A stretch of DNA of 44,107 nucleotides from JAMCXS01 sp964459065 (GTDB taxonomy: Bacteria; Acidobacteriota; Terriglobia; UBA7540). The position numbers and the translations under genes were made by a program. Below, piece after piece: positions 16,627 through 25,030 of the stretch. The DNA lies in NCBI GenBank assembly GCA_964459065.1, contig CAYWMN010000001.1, forward strand, positions 1-44,107, written 5' to 3'. Position 1 is the stretch's first letter, and every line of letters begins with the position of its first letter. The notes under the pieces were generated by a model. It was not told the DNA's origin and searched no databases. It was given only the letters and a program-made list of their open reading frames with translations.

Positions 16627-17216
16627 TCGGCGTGATTGATTACGGAGCGGGCAACGTCGGCTCCGTGCTGAGAGCGGTCGAATATCTGGGCTTCCAGGCG
16701 CGGGCCATTCCCGACGCGCAGGAACTGGCTGCGGCGTCCAGAATTATTCTGCCCGGCCAGGGGCACTTCGGCTCCATGATGGCCAGGCTTCGGGAAAGGA
16801 AGATGCTGGACCCTTTGCGGAGCCGGATGGACTCTGGCGACCCTTTCCTGGGAATTTGCCTGGGCCTTCAGGCGCTCTATGAGGCCAGCGACGAAGCTCC
16901 CGATGTTGCCGGTTTGGGCTGGTTGCCGGGGCGCGTCCAACGCTTTGAGGGGATCTTCAAAATTCCTCACCTGGGCTGGAATCAGCTGGAAATCCAGCGG
17001 CCGGAGGGAATCTTCCGCGGCGTTGCCAACGGCAGCTTTGCCTACTTCTGCCATTCCTATTACGGGCCGGTGACCGATGAGGCCGCCGCCGTCACCGAGT
17101 ACGGCCAGCGCTTCGCCGCCGCTATTGAGATGGGCTCGGTTGCGGCCGTGCAGTTCCATCCCGAAAAGTCCGGCGATGTGGGGCTGAAGGTGCTGGAGAA
17201 CTTCTTGAAAGGGTAG
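16623..17216 (+). CDS. hisH: Imidazole glycerol phosphate synthase, glutaminase subunit
   Basis: A 197-residue class I glutamine amidotransferase that supplies ammonia to HisF. The N-terminus is IGVIDYGAGNVGSVLRAVEYLG; the nucleophile Cys is in FLGICLGLQALYEAS, and the His-Glu pair is in VQFHPEKSGDVG. It starts in an ATGA overlap with hisB, indicating translational coupling, and is followed by its partner hisF after 22 nt. Confidence 0.96.
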   Translation: MIGVIDYGAGNVGSVLRAVEYLGFQARAIPDAQELAAASRIILPGQGHFGSMMARLRERKMLDPLRSRMDSGDPFLGICLGLQALYEASDEAPDVAGLGWLPGRVQRFEGIFKIPHLGWNQLEIQRPEGIFRGVANGSFAYFCHSYYGPVTDEAAAVTEYGQRFAAAIEMGSVAAVQFHPEKSGDVGLKVLENFLKG

Positions 17217-17238
17217 CAAAACCGCCGGACAGGAATCT

Positions 17239-18012
17239 ATGTTTGCGAAACGCATTATCCCGTGTCTTGATTGCAAGGACGGCCGCGTGGTCAAGGGCGT
17301 CCAGTTTGTCAACCTGCGCGATGCGGGCGATCCGGGCGATCTGGCCGCAATGTACAATACTGAGGGCGCCGACGAACTGGTGATGCTGGATATTTCGGCG
17401 TCGCGCGAAGGCCGGGCCACCCTGATGGACACGGTCAACCGCGTGGCCAAACGGCTTTTTATCCCGCTTACGGTGGGCGGTGGCGTGCGCGCTCTCGATG
17501 ACGCACGGCGGCTGCTTTCCGCCGGCGCCGACAAAGTGGCCATCAACACGGCGGCCGTGGAAAATCCGGACCTGATCAGTGACCTCGCGGCCCGTTTCGG
17601 GCGCCAGGCGATCGTGGTGGCGATTGACGCCAGGCGGCAGCCGGGTTCTCCGCCGGCGGAGCCGCACTGGAACGTGGTGACCTACGGCGGCACCAAGGAC
17701 ACCGGAATCGACGCGCTCGAGTGGGCGCGGCGAGTGGATTCGCTGGGCGCGGGAGAAATTCTGCTGACTTCCATGGACGCTGACGGCACGCAGGCCGGAT
17801 TCGATTGCGACCTGACGGCCACCATCGCCCGCGCCGTGCCGATTCCCGTGATTGCCTCGGGCGGCGCCGGAAAGTTGGAACATTTTGCCGAGGTGTTTTT
17901 GCGCGGAGCTGCGGATGCGGCGCTGGCAGCGTCGATCTTCCATTTTGGAACTCACACCATCCGCAGCCTGAAGGAACATCTCCGCTCGGAAGGAGTTTCG
18001 GTTCGACTGTGA
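17239..18012 (+). CDS. hisF: Imidazole glycerol phosphate synthase, cyclase subunit
   Basis: A 257-residue (beta/alpha)8 barrel that closes the imidazole ring, producing IGP and AICAR. Signatures are RIIPCLDCKDGRVVKGVQFVNLRDAGDP (catalytic Asp near residue 11), LDISASREGR, PLTVGGGVRALDDA, ADKVAINTAAVENP and IASGGAGKLEHFAEVF. AGGAA precedes the ATG. Its stop overlaps the hisA start (GTGA). Confidence 0.96.
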   Translation: MFAKRIIPCLDCKDGRVVKGVQFVNLRDAGDPGDLAAMYNTEGADELVMLDISASREGRATLMDTVNRVAKRLFIPLTVGGGVRALDDARRLLSAGADKVAINTAAVENPDLISDLAARFGRQAIVVAIDARRQPGSPPAEPHWNVVTYGGTKDTGIDALEWARRVDSLGAGEILLTSMDADGTQAGFDCDLTATIARAVPIPVIASGGAGKLEHFAEVFLRGAADAALAASIFHFGTHTIRSLKEHLRSEGVSVRL

Positions 18013-18707
18013 TTATTCCCTGCATTGATCTCATGGGGCGTAAGGTGGTTCAGCTTGTCCAGGGCAGGGACAAGGCGATTGAACTTCCCGACCCTTTTGC
18101 CGTTCTCGAAAAGTTCAGCGAATACCCGCAAATTCAGGTGATCGATCTCGATGGCGCCATGGGCCGCGAGTCGCAGGCCGACATTGTCCGCGAACTCTGC
18201 CGGCGAAAGCCTTGCCGGGTAGGCGGAGGCATTCGCACCGTGGACCGCGCCGTCCAGGTGGCCGGCGACGGCGCCTACAAAATCATCGTGGGCAGCGCGG
18301 CGTTTACGTCGAACGGCATTGATGAGGAATTCCTTCGCGCGCTCGCCGAGAGCGTGCCGCGCGAAAAAATCATGCTCGGCGTTGATTGCCTGGGCGACCA
18401 CGTGGCCATCCACGGATGGAAAGAAACGCTTCCGCTGACTTCAAGCGAAGCCCTGCCGCAGCTCGAAGCCTATTGCTCGGAATTCCTTTGCACTTACATT
18501 GACGCCGAAGGCAAGCTTCAGGGCACCGATCTCGAATGGTTCCGCAAGTTGCGCGGCGTGACGCAATTGCCCATCACCGCGGCCGGGGGCATTACGACGG
18601 ATGAAGAAATTCGCGCCCTTGACCAGATCGGCATGAACGCAGCGCTCGGCATGTCCATCTATCGCAAAACCTTCCCGGAACTGTTTCAAGGCCGGCCGAA
18701 CTCCTGA
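18009..18707 (+). CDS. hisA: ProFAR isomerase
   Basis: About 232 residues. It isomerises ProFAR to PRFAR, the substrate of HisHF. Motifs are IIPCIDLMGRKVVQLVQG (first catalytic Asp), VIDLDGAMG, CRVGGGIRT, KIIVGSAAF, MLGVDCLGD (second catalytic Asp) and PITAAGGITTDEEI. The start is a GTG overlapping the hisF stop; AAGGAG lies 14 nt upstream. The upstream open frame from 17805 is only the shadow of hisF. hisA lies after hisF here, the reverse of the common hisA-hisF order, and is the last gene of the operon. Confidence 0.93.
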   Translation: MIIPCIDLMGRKVVQLVQGRDKAIELPDPFAVLEKFSEYPQIQVIDLDGAMGRESQADIVRELCRRKPCRVGGGIRTVDRAVQVAGDGAYKIIVGSAAFTSNGIDEEFLRALAESVPREKIMLGVDCLGDHVAIHGWKETLPLTSSEALPQLEAYCSEFLCTYIDAEGKLQGTDLEWFRKLRGVTQLPITAAGGITTDEEIRALDQIGMNAALGMSIYRKTFPELFQGRPNS

Positions 18708-18779
18708 AATTCAAACCTTATCGCGATACCTGGGCGGGTGGGGAGCGGTCCGCGCCTCGCGGCCCAAGCCACTCCATGA

Positions 18780-18816
18780 GGCTGCGGAGGGGATGGCCCC
18801 CCGCGTGGCCGCAGCC
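18780..18816. terminator. Hairpin between hisA and the convergent esterase
   Basis: GGCTGCGG (18780-18787) pairs perfectly with CCGCAGCC (18809-18816). The loop contains GGGG and CCCCCC that can extend it internally. No U tract follows. Position suggests it ends the his operon, the opposing gene, or both. Confidence 0.35.
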
Positions 18817-18843
18817 CTCCCACTTTGGACCCGTCCTGCTCGG

Positions 18844-20847
18844 CTACTGCGCAGTGGGCGTGAGCGACACGTAATCGGTTTCGGTTACTTTGGCAGGCTC
18901 CGTCATCGCTTTCAGCATCGCCAGGCTGAAATCCTTATCGAGATCCTGCGTGAACAGGTCCGGCGCCTGGCCGGAAGTGACCGGTTTATCCAGGATGTAG
19001 TTGAAGCTATGCATCCCTTTGTGGATGGTGATGCTCTTGAACAGATTCGGCGCAAGCGCTCCCGCCACGAGCGACACCACCTGCATTCGACAGCCGGAAC
19101 TCTCCAGCCGGACCGACGACGGATGCCAGCGGTTCTGGGCCCACCGGGTGATGCCAATCAACTGCGCAGCCTCAAGACCCAACGGAGGCGCGCCGACGGT
19201 TGTGAACAAATAACCCAGGTTCCCGATGTCGCGGCTGATGGGGTTGGCGTCTCCCGTAAAAAGGACGGAGAGCACCAGTACTTGTTCATTGCGTTCGATC
19301 CGGTCGGCGATTTCGGGTTCATGGTCCCACACTTCTTTATCGGCGCCCTTGCGGCCCTGGTCATTGATGACCACGGTGAGGGGCGCGTTGCGGGGTGTCC
19401 AGACGGACTGCGCCCACACGCCCGTGGCGCTCAAGCCGTTGGAGAGGGTAAAGCGGAAAGAAATCGACCGGACGGTATCGTGATGGGTGTCCTTCATGTA
19501 CCAGGGGTGAGCCACTGTGACTTGTTTGTAGTGCACCAGCTTGCTGAGCTTGGTTCGCTCGGAGGCGGCCCAGGAGGTGCGCGTTGCAGGGTCCGAGGGA
19601 ACAGCCGGGTGATGGATTTCAGAACCAAGCTGCCGGGCGAGCCCCAGGATGGTCAGGTTGTTCGGCACGCCGGAAGCTAACTGGGTGTAGCTCTTGAGGT
19701 ACTGTCCAACCCGAATTTCTTTTGGCTTCATCGGAAGATGGAAATAGGTGCAAAGAAACCGGTAAGCCTGTTGCCGGTTGGCGCGTTGATAGTTGTGCGC
19801 GGAGACCTGGGTGTTGGTGTAAAACTGCAGTGCGTCTTCCTTGCCGTATAGGCGGAAGAACGGCTTGATCTGGGTATAGATGTAGGGTTTTACCAGCGGC
19901 GCCCGGAAGCAGCAGGAATCTTCCGCGTTGTTAATTTCGAGGGTGGGCCGGGGCGCCATCATGGCGGTGAAGGTCTGGTATCCCTGGCCCAGCAGCAGGT
20001 TGGGAGGAAGCTGCTCGTAATCGCCCGGTTCGCCGGGCAGGCGCTCGAATCTTCCCTGGAGCGAAGTGAAGCCCGCCACCGGAATGGTCAACTTGACCCT
20101 TGTGTCCAGCGAACTCAGCATGATCGTCTGCCAGCCGCCGCCTGAAAGGCCCGTCACGGCGATCCGGCTCCGGTCCACGTGGGGATCGTTGTACAAATAG
20201 TCGAGCCCGCGGCGCATGGCCAGATAAAACAGGCCCACGCCGCTCGCGCCCACCAGATCAAGGTCTGAACCGAAATAGTGCTGGTTGCCCTTGATGCGCA
20301 GCTCGCCCATGTCGATAAAGGCGATGCTCAGCGCCACCATCCCGCGCATTGCCTGGTTGATGCAGAGCTTCTGCTCAAAGGGTGAGGCTTTCCCGGTGGG
20401 GAAGTGCCCCAGCACGTCCAGCACGCCGGGGACCTTGCCCGTCAGGTGGGCCGGCTCGTACAAGACCGCCGTGGAATAGAGGCCTGGAACAACTTCGTAG
20501 CGGAATTTGCGCAGGCGGTAGCCGGCTCCGGCAGGCACGGGAACGGCTCCCATGTCTTCAAACTTCGGCGGAGCGTCCACCCAGGACTTCGGCCAGCCGT
20601 GGTAAATGACGTCGTTTAAAACGTGCTGGCGGATTTGCTGCGCTTGCCGGGTCCACTCGGCGCCGGTCGCAGGCGTGGGCAGCGCGGGAACATGCTTCAT
20701 AAGAAACTGCTGGACCTGGTAGGTGACAATCTGCGGCCCCTGCAACGGGGTGGGAAGAAACTGATGCACGGTGCGGGCAGTGCTTTGAGCCATTGCCATG
20801 GCGCTCCCCATCAGGATGAAAACCGGCAAAAGAAATTTAGTTCGCAT
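18844..20847 (-). CDS. Secreted alpha/beta hydrolase (acetyl xylan esterase-like)
   Basis: A 667-residue exported protein with a signal peptide (MRTKFLLPVFILMGSAMAMA). Residues about 100-400 form an alpha/beta hydrolase of the acetyl xylan esterase or dipeptidyl-peptidase type: YEPAHLTGKVPGVLDVLGH, then the nucleophile elbow VTGLSGGGWQT, and a following PVAGFTSLQ. Two such domains may be present, since the C-terminal 270 residues (from about SISFRFTLSNGLSATGVW) resemble a second, degenerate hydrolase domain without an obvious GxSxG. Probably extracellular or periplasmic polysaccharide deacetylation; the substrate is unknown. It converges with hisA. Confidence 0.75.
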   Translation of the reverse strand: MRTKFLLPVFILMGSAMAMAQSTARTVHQFLPTPLQGPQIVTYQVQQFLMKHVPALPTPATGAEWTRQAQQIRQHVLNDVIYHGWPKSWVDAPPKFEDMGAVPVPAGAGYRLRKFRYEVVPGLYSTAVLYEPAHLTGKVPGVLDVLGHFPTGKASPFEQKLCINQAMRGMVALSIAFIDMGELRIKGNQHYFGSDLDLVGASGVGLFYLAMRRGLDYLYNDPHVDRSRIAVTGLSGGGWQTIMLSSLDTRVKLTIPVAGFTSLQGRFERLPGEPGDYEQLPPNLLLGQGYQTFTAMMAPRPTLEINNAEDSCCFRAPLVKPYIYTQIKPFFRLYGKEDALQFYTNTQVSAHNYQRANRQQAYRFLCTYFHLPMKPKEIRVGQYLKSYTQLASGVPNNLTILGLARQLGSEIHHPAVPSDPATRTSWAASERTKLSKLVHYKQVTVAHPWYMKDTHHDTVRSISFRFTLSNGLSATGVWAQSVWTPRNAPLTVVINDQGRKGADKEVWDHEPEIADRIERNEQVLVLSVLFTGDANPISRDIGNLGYLFTTVGAPPLGLEAAQLIGITRWAQNRWHPSSVRLESSGCRMQVVSLVAGALAPNLFKSITIHKGMHSFNYILDKPVTSGQAPDLFTQDLDKDFSLAMLKAMTEPAKVTETDYVSLTPTAQ

Positions 20848-21329
20848 GGATGCTCCTCAATCAATGAAATTGGCCTGTTCGCAGGGCCCAGCGCCAAAGT
20901 TGACGCGCGTCAATAGCTTCACGTTCTGACGGTTGTCACAGCATAACGCATCTTGGGCGTCTGTTGCACAGAATGAAACCCGCCTGGGGCCCGGTGCGGG
21001 TTCGGCCGAAGGCGAATCTCCCGGCCTGGGGGCAAGCGGGCGCCGCTTATTGCAAGAGTCCCTTGGAGCGGCGGCGCCGGCGGGCATCAAGGGTGCGCGG
21101 TTCAGCAGTCGGAAGCGCCGTTGATGGAGATTTGCGGGAATCCGATATTAGTTGCAGAAAGCAAGTGTCAAGGTGTATACAAACTGGGGGAGGCTTTCCG
21201 TTGGCGTCAAAGGGTTTATGGGCCCAGCCCTCGTCGAGGCGGCAAGGATTTCTGGCAGTGCCAATCGCGCAGTCGTGAGGAATTGGAACTGTTTCACCTT
21301 CTCCCCTATCAATTTTCTATGGAGGCCGT
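20848..21329. other. Non-coding interval with a palindrome
   Basis: No convincing gene in this 482-bp divergent interval. TTGACGCGCGTCAA (20900-20913) is a perfect 14-bp palindrome 53 bp upstream of the secreted hydrolase, and TGACGGTTGTCA (from about 20928) is a second imperfect dyad. Both could be operator sites. A TTGCAG / TATACA pair near 21148-21177 (18-bp spacing) could be a distant promoter for the small lipoprotein gene. Confidence 0.35.
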
Positions 21330-21614
21330 ATGCGTCTAGTCAACGGCTTGTTCCGAGACCACAAACTGTTTCTGCTGCTCCTGCTAAGCGCGGTGCTCTT
21401 TACGGCTTGCGCGCAGCAACCGCCCCCTGAGACGGGAACGGCACCCGGTTTCTTTTTGGGCCTATTCCAAGGATTTACGATGCTTTTCAGTTTTATCGGA
21501 AGCATTTTCATGAATGTCAGGATCTATGCCTTCCCGAATTCCGGCTTCTTTTATGACCTGGGGTATGTGCTTGGGGCTGGCGGCTTCTTTGGCGGTTTGG
21601 GTAGATTCCGTTGA
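21330..21614 (+). CDS. Small conserved-type lipoprotein of unknown function
   Basis: A 94-residue protein. The N-terminus has a hydrophobic stretch FLLLLLLSAVLFTAC that ends in a lipobox (LFTAC), so it is probably a lipoprotein. The rest is rich in Gly and aromatic residues: PGFFLGLFQGFTMLFSFIGS, then VRIYAFPNSGFFYDLGYVLG. Short proteins with this pattern occur widely in bacteria and have no assigned function as far as I know. GGAGG precedes the ATG by about 6 nt, supporting expression. It stands alone; the following 215 bp hold no gene. Confidence 0.75.
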   Translation: MRLVNGLFRDHKLFLLLLLSAVLFTACAQQPPPETGTAPGFFLGLFQGFTMLFSFIGSIFMNVRIYAFPNSGFFYDLGYVLGAGGFFGGLGRFR

Positions 21615-21829
21615 ACTGCCGGTGGCGCCGGTTCTCTGCAGCCCGCGGATTGGCAGAAGGGAGGATGGGAACTACTCTGCCGTGTTTTCCAGGTTTGACA
21701 GCCAGAAATACACCGCCTCCTGTGAGTGTGCGGAGGCTATCCGGACGAGAACTCTAATATTTTGAGCCTGATAATTTAAACTCGTCCGGACGGCCTAAGA
21801 ATCTGTGGCTATGGAATAAGGTAGGATTT

Positions 21830-22294
21830 CTAGTTCAGTTTGGAATTAGGGAAATTCAGGGGGGCTTGTAGATTCAGGTAGTGGTGGGGATAACTCAGGA
21901 CCTGAATACGGACAGAAGTCAGGCCAGCGCGCAGGAATCCCAGTCGCTTGGCCGCTCCCTTGGAAACGTCCAGGATTCGAGTGCGAGGCACCGGCCCACG
22001 ATCATTGACTTTCAGAATCAAAGACCGGTCGTTTCGCAGGTTGGTAACCTTAATTTTGGTGCCCAGCGGCAGTTCTCGGTGAGCGCACGTGAGCGCCTGC
22101 TGGTTAAAAAGGGCCCCACTTGCGGTCGGGTTGCCTTGGCAATCCGGTCCGTACCAGCTGGCGACGCCCGTCTGGCTGCCGATTGCCGCAGCCGAGGGAG
22201 CCTCCAGCATTTTTAGTTGAGGGGGGCTAGCTTCAGATCGCGCTGACAAGGCCACCATCGCGGCCACCGCGCAACCTAGTACCAGATTTCTCAT
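21830..22294 (-). CDS. RlpA-like double-psi beta-barrel protein
   Basis: A 154-residue exported protein with signal peptide MRNLVLGCAVAAMVALS and one RlpA/DPBB domain: GVASWYGPDCQGNPTASGAL, ALTCAHRELPLGTKIKVTNL and LKVNDRGPVPRTRILDVS, with the catalytic Asp in VNDRGP. RlpA proteins are lytic transglycosylases acting on peptidoglycan stripped of stem peptides. Unlike the second copy (40026-40706) it has no SPOR domain, so septal targeting is not indicated. An AGGAGG-like site (ACGGAGG) precedes the ATG. Confidence 0.88.
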   Translation of the reverse strand: MRNLVLGCAVAAMVALSARSEASPPQLKMLEAPSAAAIGSQTGVASWYGPDCQGNPTASGALFNQQALTCAHRELPLGTKIKVTNLRNDRSLILKVNDRGPVPRTRILDVSKGAAKRLGFLRAGLTSVRIQVLSYPHHYLNLQAPLNFPNSKLN

Positions 22295-22323
22295 TCAACC
22301 TCCGTTTTGATTTGTTGTTTCCT

Positions 22324-22342
22324 GGCCAGGCAATTCCTGGCC
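22324..22342 (-). promoter_or_regulatory. Perfect hairpin in the 5' region of the RlpA gene
   Basis: GGCCAGG (22324-22330) and CCTGGCC (22336-22342) form a 7-bp stem with a 5-nt loop about 30 nt upstream of the start codon at 22294. A TTGACA is present further upstream on the minus strand, with a weak -10. The hairpin could stabilise or control the mRNA. The rest of 22295-22552 holds no gene. Confidence 0.4.
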
Positions 22343-22552
22343 GATCAGCCTGCATACGGCTCACAAAGCTTATATAACTACCGTAGGAAAGATTGGCAAA
22401 GGGTGTCAAGGCTAATAGCATCAACAACCTACCGACCGGACGGTAATGCGAAGCGGCGATTTCCCGCGTACGCCGCGCCCCGTTTTTCGAGTGCCTCGGT
22501 GCCGCCTGGCTTCGTGGCTGCGAGCTTCCAGCGGCGAAGCGCTCCTGGAGAT

Positions 22553-24469
22553 TTAGTGCGGCAGGAAGGGGGAGAGTAGCAGCCGGGCGGCGAGGCCCAT
22601 GAGGGTGGCAAGGATCAAGGTGTAGACCGTGGCCAGGAGGGTCATTCGTTTGCCGATTTCCTTGGCCAGGGCTACCAGCGTGGCAAGGCAGGGAATATAG
22701 AAAGTAATGAAGATGGTAAAGACGATGATTTGCGTGGAAGAAAGGACCGTTGCCACCGAGTTCGTGCCCAGAGCCTGCGTCAGCATGATCAGAGACAGCT
22801 CTTTGCGGAGGACGCCGAAAATCAGTGTTGTGCCGACCACGGCCGGCAGACCCAGGAGCTTGGTCAGCGGGCTCAGCATCAGGTTGGCGTACTGATCGAG
22901 GTTCAAGTAAGAGGCCAGTCCCAACACCAGGCTGCCGCCGATCAGCAGCGGCCAGCTCAGCACGATGAACTCCCGCAGGCGCATCCAGACCTTGCGGGCC
23001 AGGACGCGGGGCACCGGCCATTGGTAACGCGGCACTTCGAGAATCATGCCGGCGCTGACCTCCGGCCACAGGCGGGCCAGGATGCAGCCGGAGACAATCA
23101 CCACCAGAGCGTTAAAGCAGAAAATTGCCAGCGCCCACATCGGGCCCAGATAGAAGGCCACCAGGGCGAAGATGACGGTTGAACGCGCCGAGCAGGGGAC
23201 AAGCGTGGCGAGGACGGAAGCTAGAAAGCGGTCGCGGCGCGAGGGCAGGATGCGGGTGGCCATGCAGGCCGGAACGCTGCAGCCATAGCCCAGGACGATG
23301 GGAAGCATGGAGGTTCCGTGCAACCCGACCCGATGGAGCAGGCCGTCCATCAGATAGGCCACCCGCGGAAGGTAGCCCACATCCTCCAGAAAGGCCAGCC
23401 CAAACAGAAACGGTAGCAAATAAGGAAGGACGATTGCCGCTCCGCCCTGCACTCCGTCCAAGAGGCCTGCGGTGACGGCGTGCGCAAGGCCCCCGGCAGG
23501 AACCCGGGCCAAAAGGTATGCCGACAGCAGGTTGAACTTTGCTGTAAGAGCGTTTTCCACGATCGACCCGAAACCGAAGACCGCCCAGAAAAAAGCGATC
23601 AGGATCAGGAAAAGGAACACATATCCCCACAGAGGATGGGTCAGCAAGTTATCCAGAGCCGCGCGGGGATCGGATTTGGGCCGGGTGACTGTGGCCGAGT
23701 GCTCAAACAGCCGCATGGCACGGTCGTGACGCTCTGACATGACGACGGATTCCGCCGGGCGGCCGCGGGTATGCTCCAGCTTGGCGCGTGACCGGCGGGC
23801 CGAGTTTAGGGCCTCCGGAGCGGCCGCGCCGCAGATCATCGGGTCGTTTTCGAGCAGCTTGACGGCCAGGAAGCGGCTGGGAAGATTCTGAGGGTTGGGG
23901 GTTGAATCGAGTCGGCGCTCGATTTGCTCCACCTCCTGCTCAACGTCGTGGTGCCAGGCGATAAACTCAGCCGGCGCGGGAGGATTCTGGGTTTGCCGGA
24001 GCGCCTCTTGAAACAGTTCCCGGACTCCCACGCCGCGGTACGCAACCGCCTCCACGACGGGCAGCGCCAGCAGCTTTGAGAGCTGCCGGGTGGAAATCTC
24101 GGTTCCCCGGCGCCGCGCTTCATCCATCATGTTGAGACAGACAACCATCGGAACGCCCAGTTCGCGCAGCTCCAGCGTCAGCTCCAGGCTTCGGCTGAGC
24201 AGGGAGGCATCCAGAACGTTAATGATCAGGCTGGGATTTTCGTTCAGGAGAAACTGCTTGGCGGCATTCTCGGCGGGGTTTGTGGAAGTGAGGGAGTAAA
24301 TTCCGGGCAGGTCGACCAGCTGGGCGACCTGGTGATCAAGCCGTACGCGGCTCCAGGCAAGCTTGACGGTTGTGCCGGGGAAATTGCCGGTAGCGGTCCT
24401 ATATCCCCCCACCGAGTTGAAGATGGTGCTCTTGCCGCAATTCGGCTGGCCCACCAGGGCGATCTTCAT
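22553..24469 (-). CDS. feoB: Ferrous iron transporter FeoB
   Basis: A 638-residue inner-membrane Fe(2+) importer. The N-terminal G-protein domain has the P-loop GQPNCGKST (7-15), DLPGIYSL and the NMMD nucleotide-specificity motif. It is followed by a helical GDI-like region and a membrane domain with two gate segments (VLGYGCSVPACMATR and VPCSARSTVIFALVAFY). The start is the ATG at 24469, which overlaps the feoA stop (ATGA); an upstream in-frame GTG at 24481 is an alternative. It is shorter than the E. coli protein at the C-terminus, and feoC is absent. Confidence 0.95.
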   Translation of the reverse strand: MKIALVGQPNCGKSTIFNSVGGYRTATGNFPGTTVKLAWSRVRLDHQVAQLVDLPGIYSLTSTNPAENAAKQFLLNENPSLIINVLDASLLSRSLELTLELRELGVPMVVCLNMMDEARRRGTEISTRQLSKLLALPVVEAVAYRGVGVRELFQEALRQTQNPPAPAEFIAWHHDVEQEVEQIERRLDSTPNPQNLPSRFLAVKLLENDPMICGAAAPEALNSARRSRAKLEHTRGRPAESVVMSERHDRAMRLFEHSATVTRPKSDPRAALDNLLTHPLWGYVFLFLILIAFFWAVFGFGSIVENALTAKFNLLSAYLLARVPAGGLAHAVTAGLLDGVQGGAAIVLPYLLPFLFGLAFLEDVGYLPRVAYLMDGLLHRVGLHGTSMLPIVLGYGCSVPACMATRILPSRRDRFLASVLATLVPCSARSTVIFALVAFYLGPMWALAIFCFNALVVIVSGCILARLWPEVSAGMILEVPRYQWPVPRVLARKVWMRLREFIVLSWPLLIGGSLVLGLASYLNLDQYANLMLSPLTKLLGLPAVVGTTLIFGVLRKELSLIMLTQALGTNSVATVLSSTQIIVFTIFITFYIPCLATLVALAKEIGKRMTLLATVYTLILATLMGLAARLLLSPFLPH

Positions 24470-24759
24470 TCCAGTTTCCACACGACCACTTTACGCGCCA
24501 TGCCCCGACCGATGGCCACCATGCTTCCTCCTGATTCGACCATGACAGGGCCGCCCAGGGGTGCGCTGCGCCTGACCACGAGCGTGGCGCCGGAGCGGAT
24601 TCCCAATTGAGCCAGTTGGAGAGTAGCGGCTTGGCCCGCCGCGATTCGCGCCACCTTAACTCTTTGTCCTGCCCGGATCTCTTCCAGCGTATGATCGGAC
24701 GATGGTTCGGTGGGTTTTGATCTGTGCTCGCCGGAGCGCTTGTTCAGACGTGATGCCAT
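24466..24759 (-). CDS. feoA: FeoA-domain protein
   Basis: A 97-residue SH3-like protein needed with FeoB. After a polar N-terminal extension of about 25 residues (RLNKRSGEHRSKPTEPSS), the FeoA domain runs from LEEIRAGQRVKVARI through LQLAQLGIRSGATLVVRR to GRGMARKVVV. The stop overlaps the feoB start, so the two are translationally coupled. It lies just downstream of a palindrome (24779-24793). Confidence 0.92.
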   Translation of the reverse strand: MASRLNKRSGEHRSKPTEPSSDHTLEEIRAGQRVKVARIAAGQAATLQLAQLGIRSGATLVVRRSAPLGGPVMVESGGSMVAIGRGMARKVVVWKLE

Positions 24760-24778
24760 GCGGATAACCGTATACCTC

Positions 24779-24793
24779 AGCTTATCCTAAGCT
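24779..24793. promoter_or_regulatory. Palindrome upstream of feoAB, candidate metal-responsive operator
   Basis: AGCTTATCCTAAGCT: 6-bp perfect arms around a 3-bp centre, 19 bp before the feoA start. On the minus strand a possible -35 TTGAGC and -10 TATACG (16-bp spacing) would place it over the promoter. It does not match the 19-bp Fur box; a DtxR/MntR-like or other regulator is possible. Confidence 0.45.
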
Positions 24794-24910
24794 CAAGGCC
24801 TCCTGCAACTCGAATGGGCCTGGGATTCCAAAAACAAGCGTATTTGCCCGCTGCGGGCTTGCTTGCGGGCCCTCCGTCGGGTGGTGGAATACGCCCTAAG
24901 GGCCTCACAG

Positions 24911-24940
24911 TTGACGCTCTGCGGCTTTTTCGCGTACAGT
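24911..24940 (+). promoter_or_regulatory. Promoter of the ggt operon
   Basis: -35 TTGACG (24911-24916) and -10 TACAGT (24935-24940) separated by 18 bp. This gives an 85-nt leader before the ATG at 25031. The preceding 24794-24910 shows no gene. Confidence 0.5.
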
Positions 24941-25030
24941 ACAGTTTCAAAATCGGCGCTCCACCCAAAGAATTAAGCCGAGCCTGCGCATGCTGCCCTC
25001 GGACTAAGCCGGGGCGGGGCCTCTTTCCTA

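Noticed and set aside
22233..23069. 278-residue ORF on the minus strand
   Set aside because: It is an alternative frame of feoB, with Pro/Arg/Gly-rich shadow composition and no recognisable domain.
24779..24793. Fur box upstream of feoA
   Set aside because: The 15-bp dyad does not match the 19-bp GATAATGATAATCATTATC consensus; kept only as an unassigned operator candidate.
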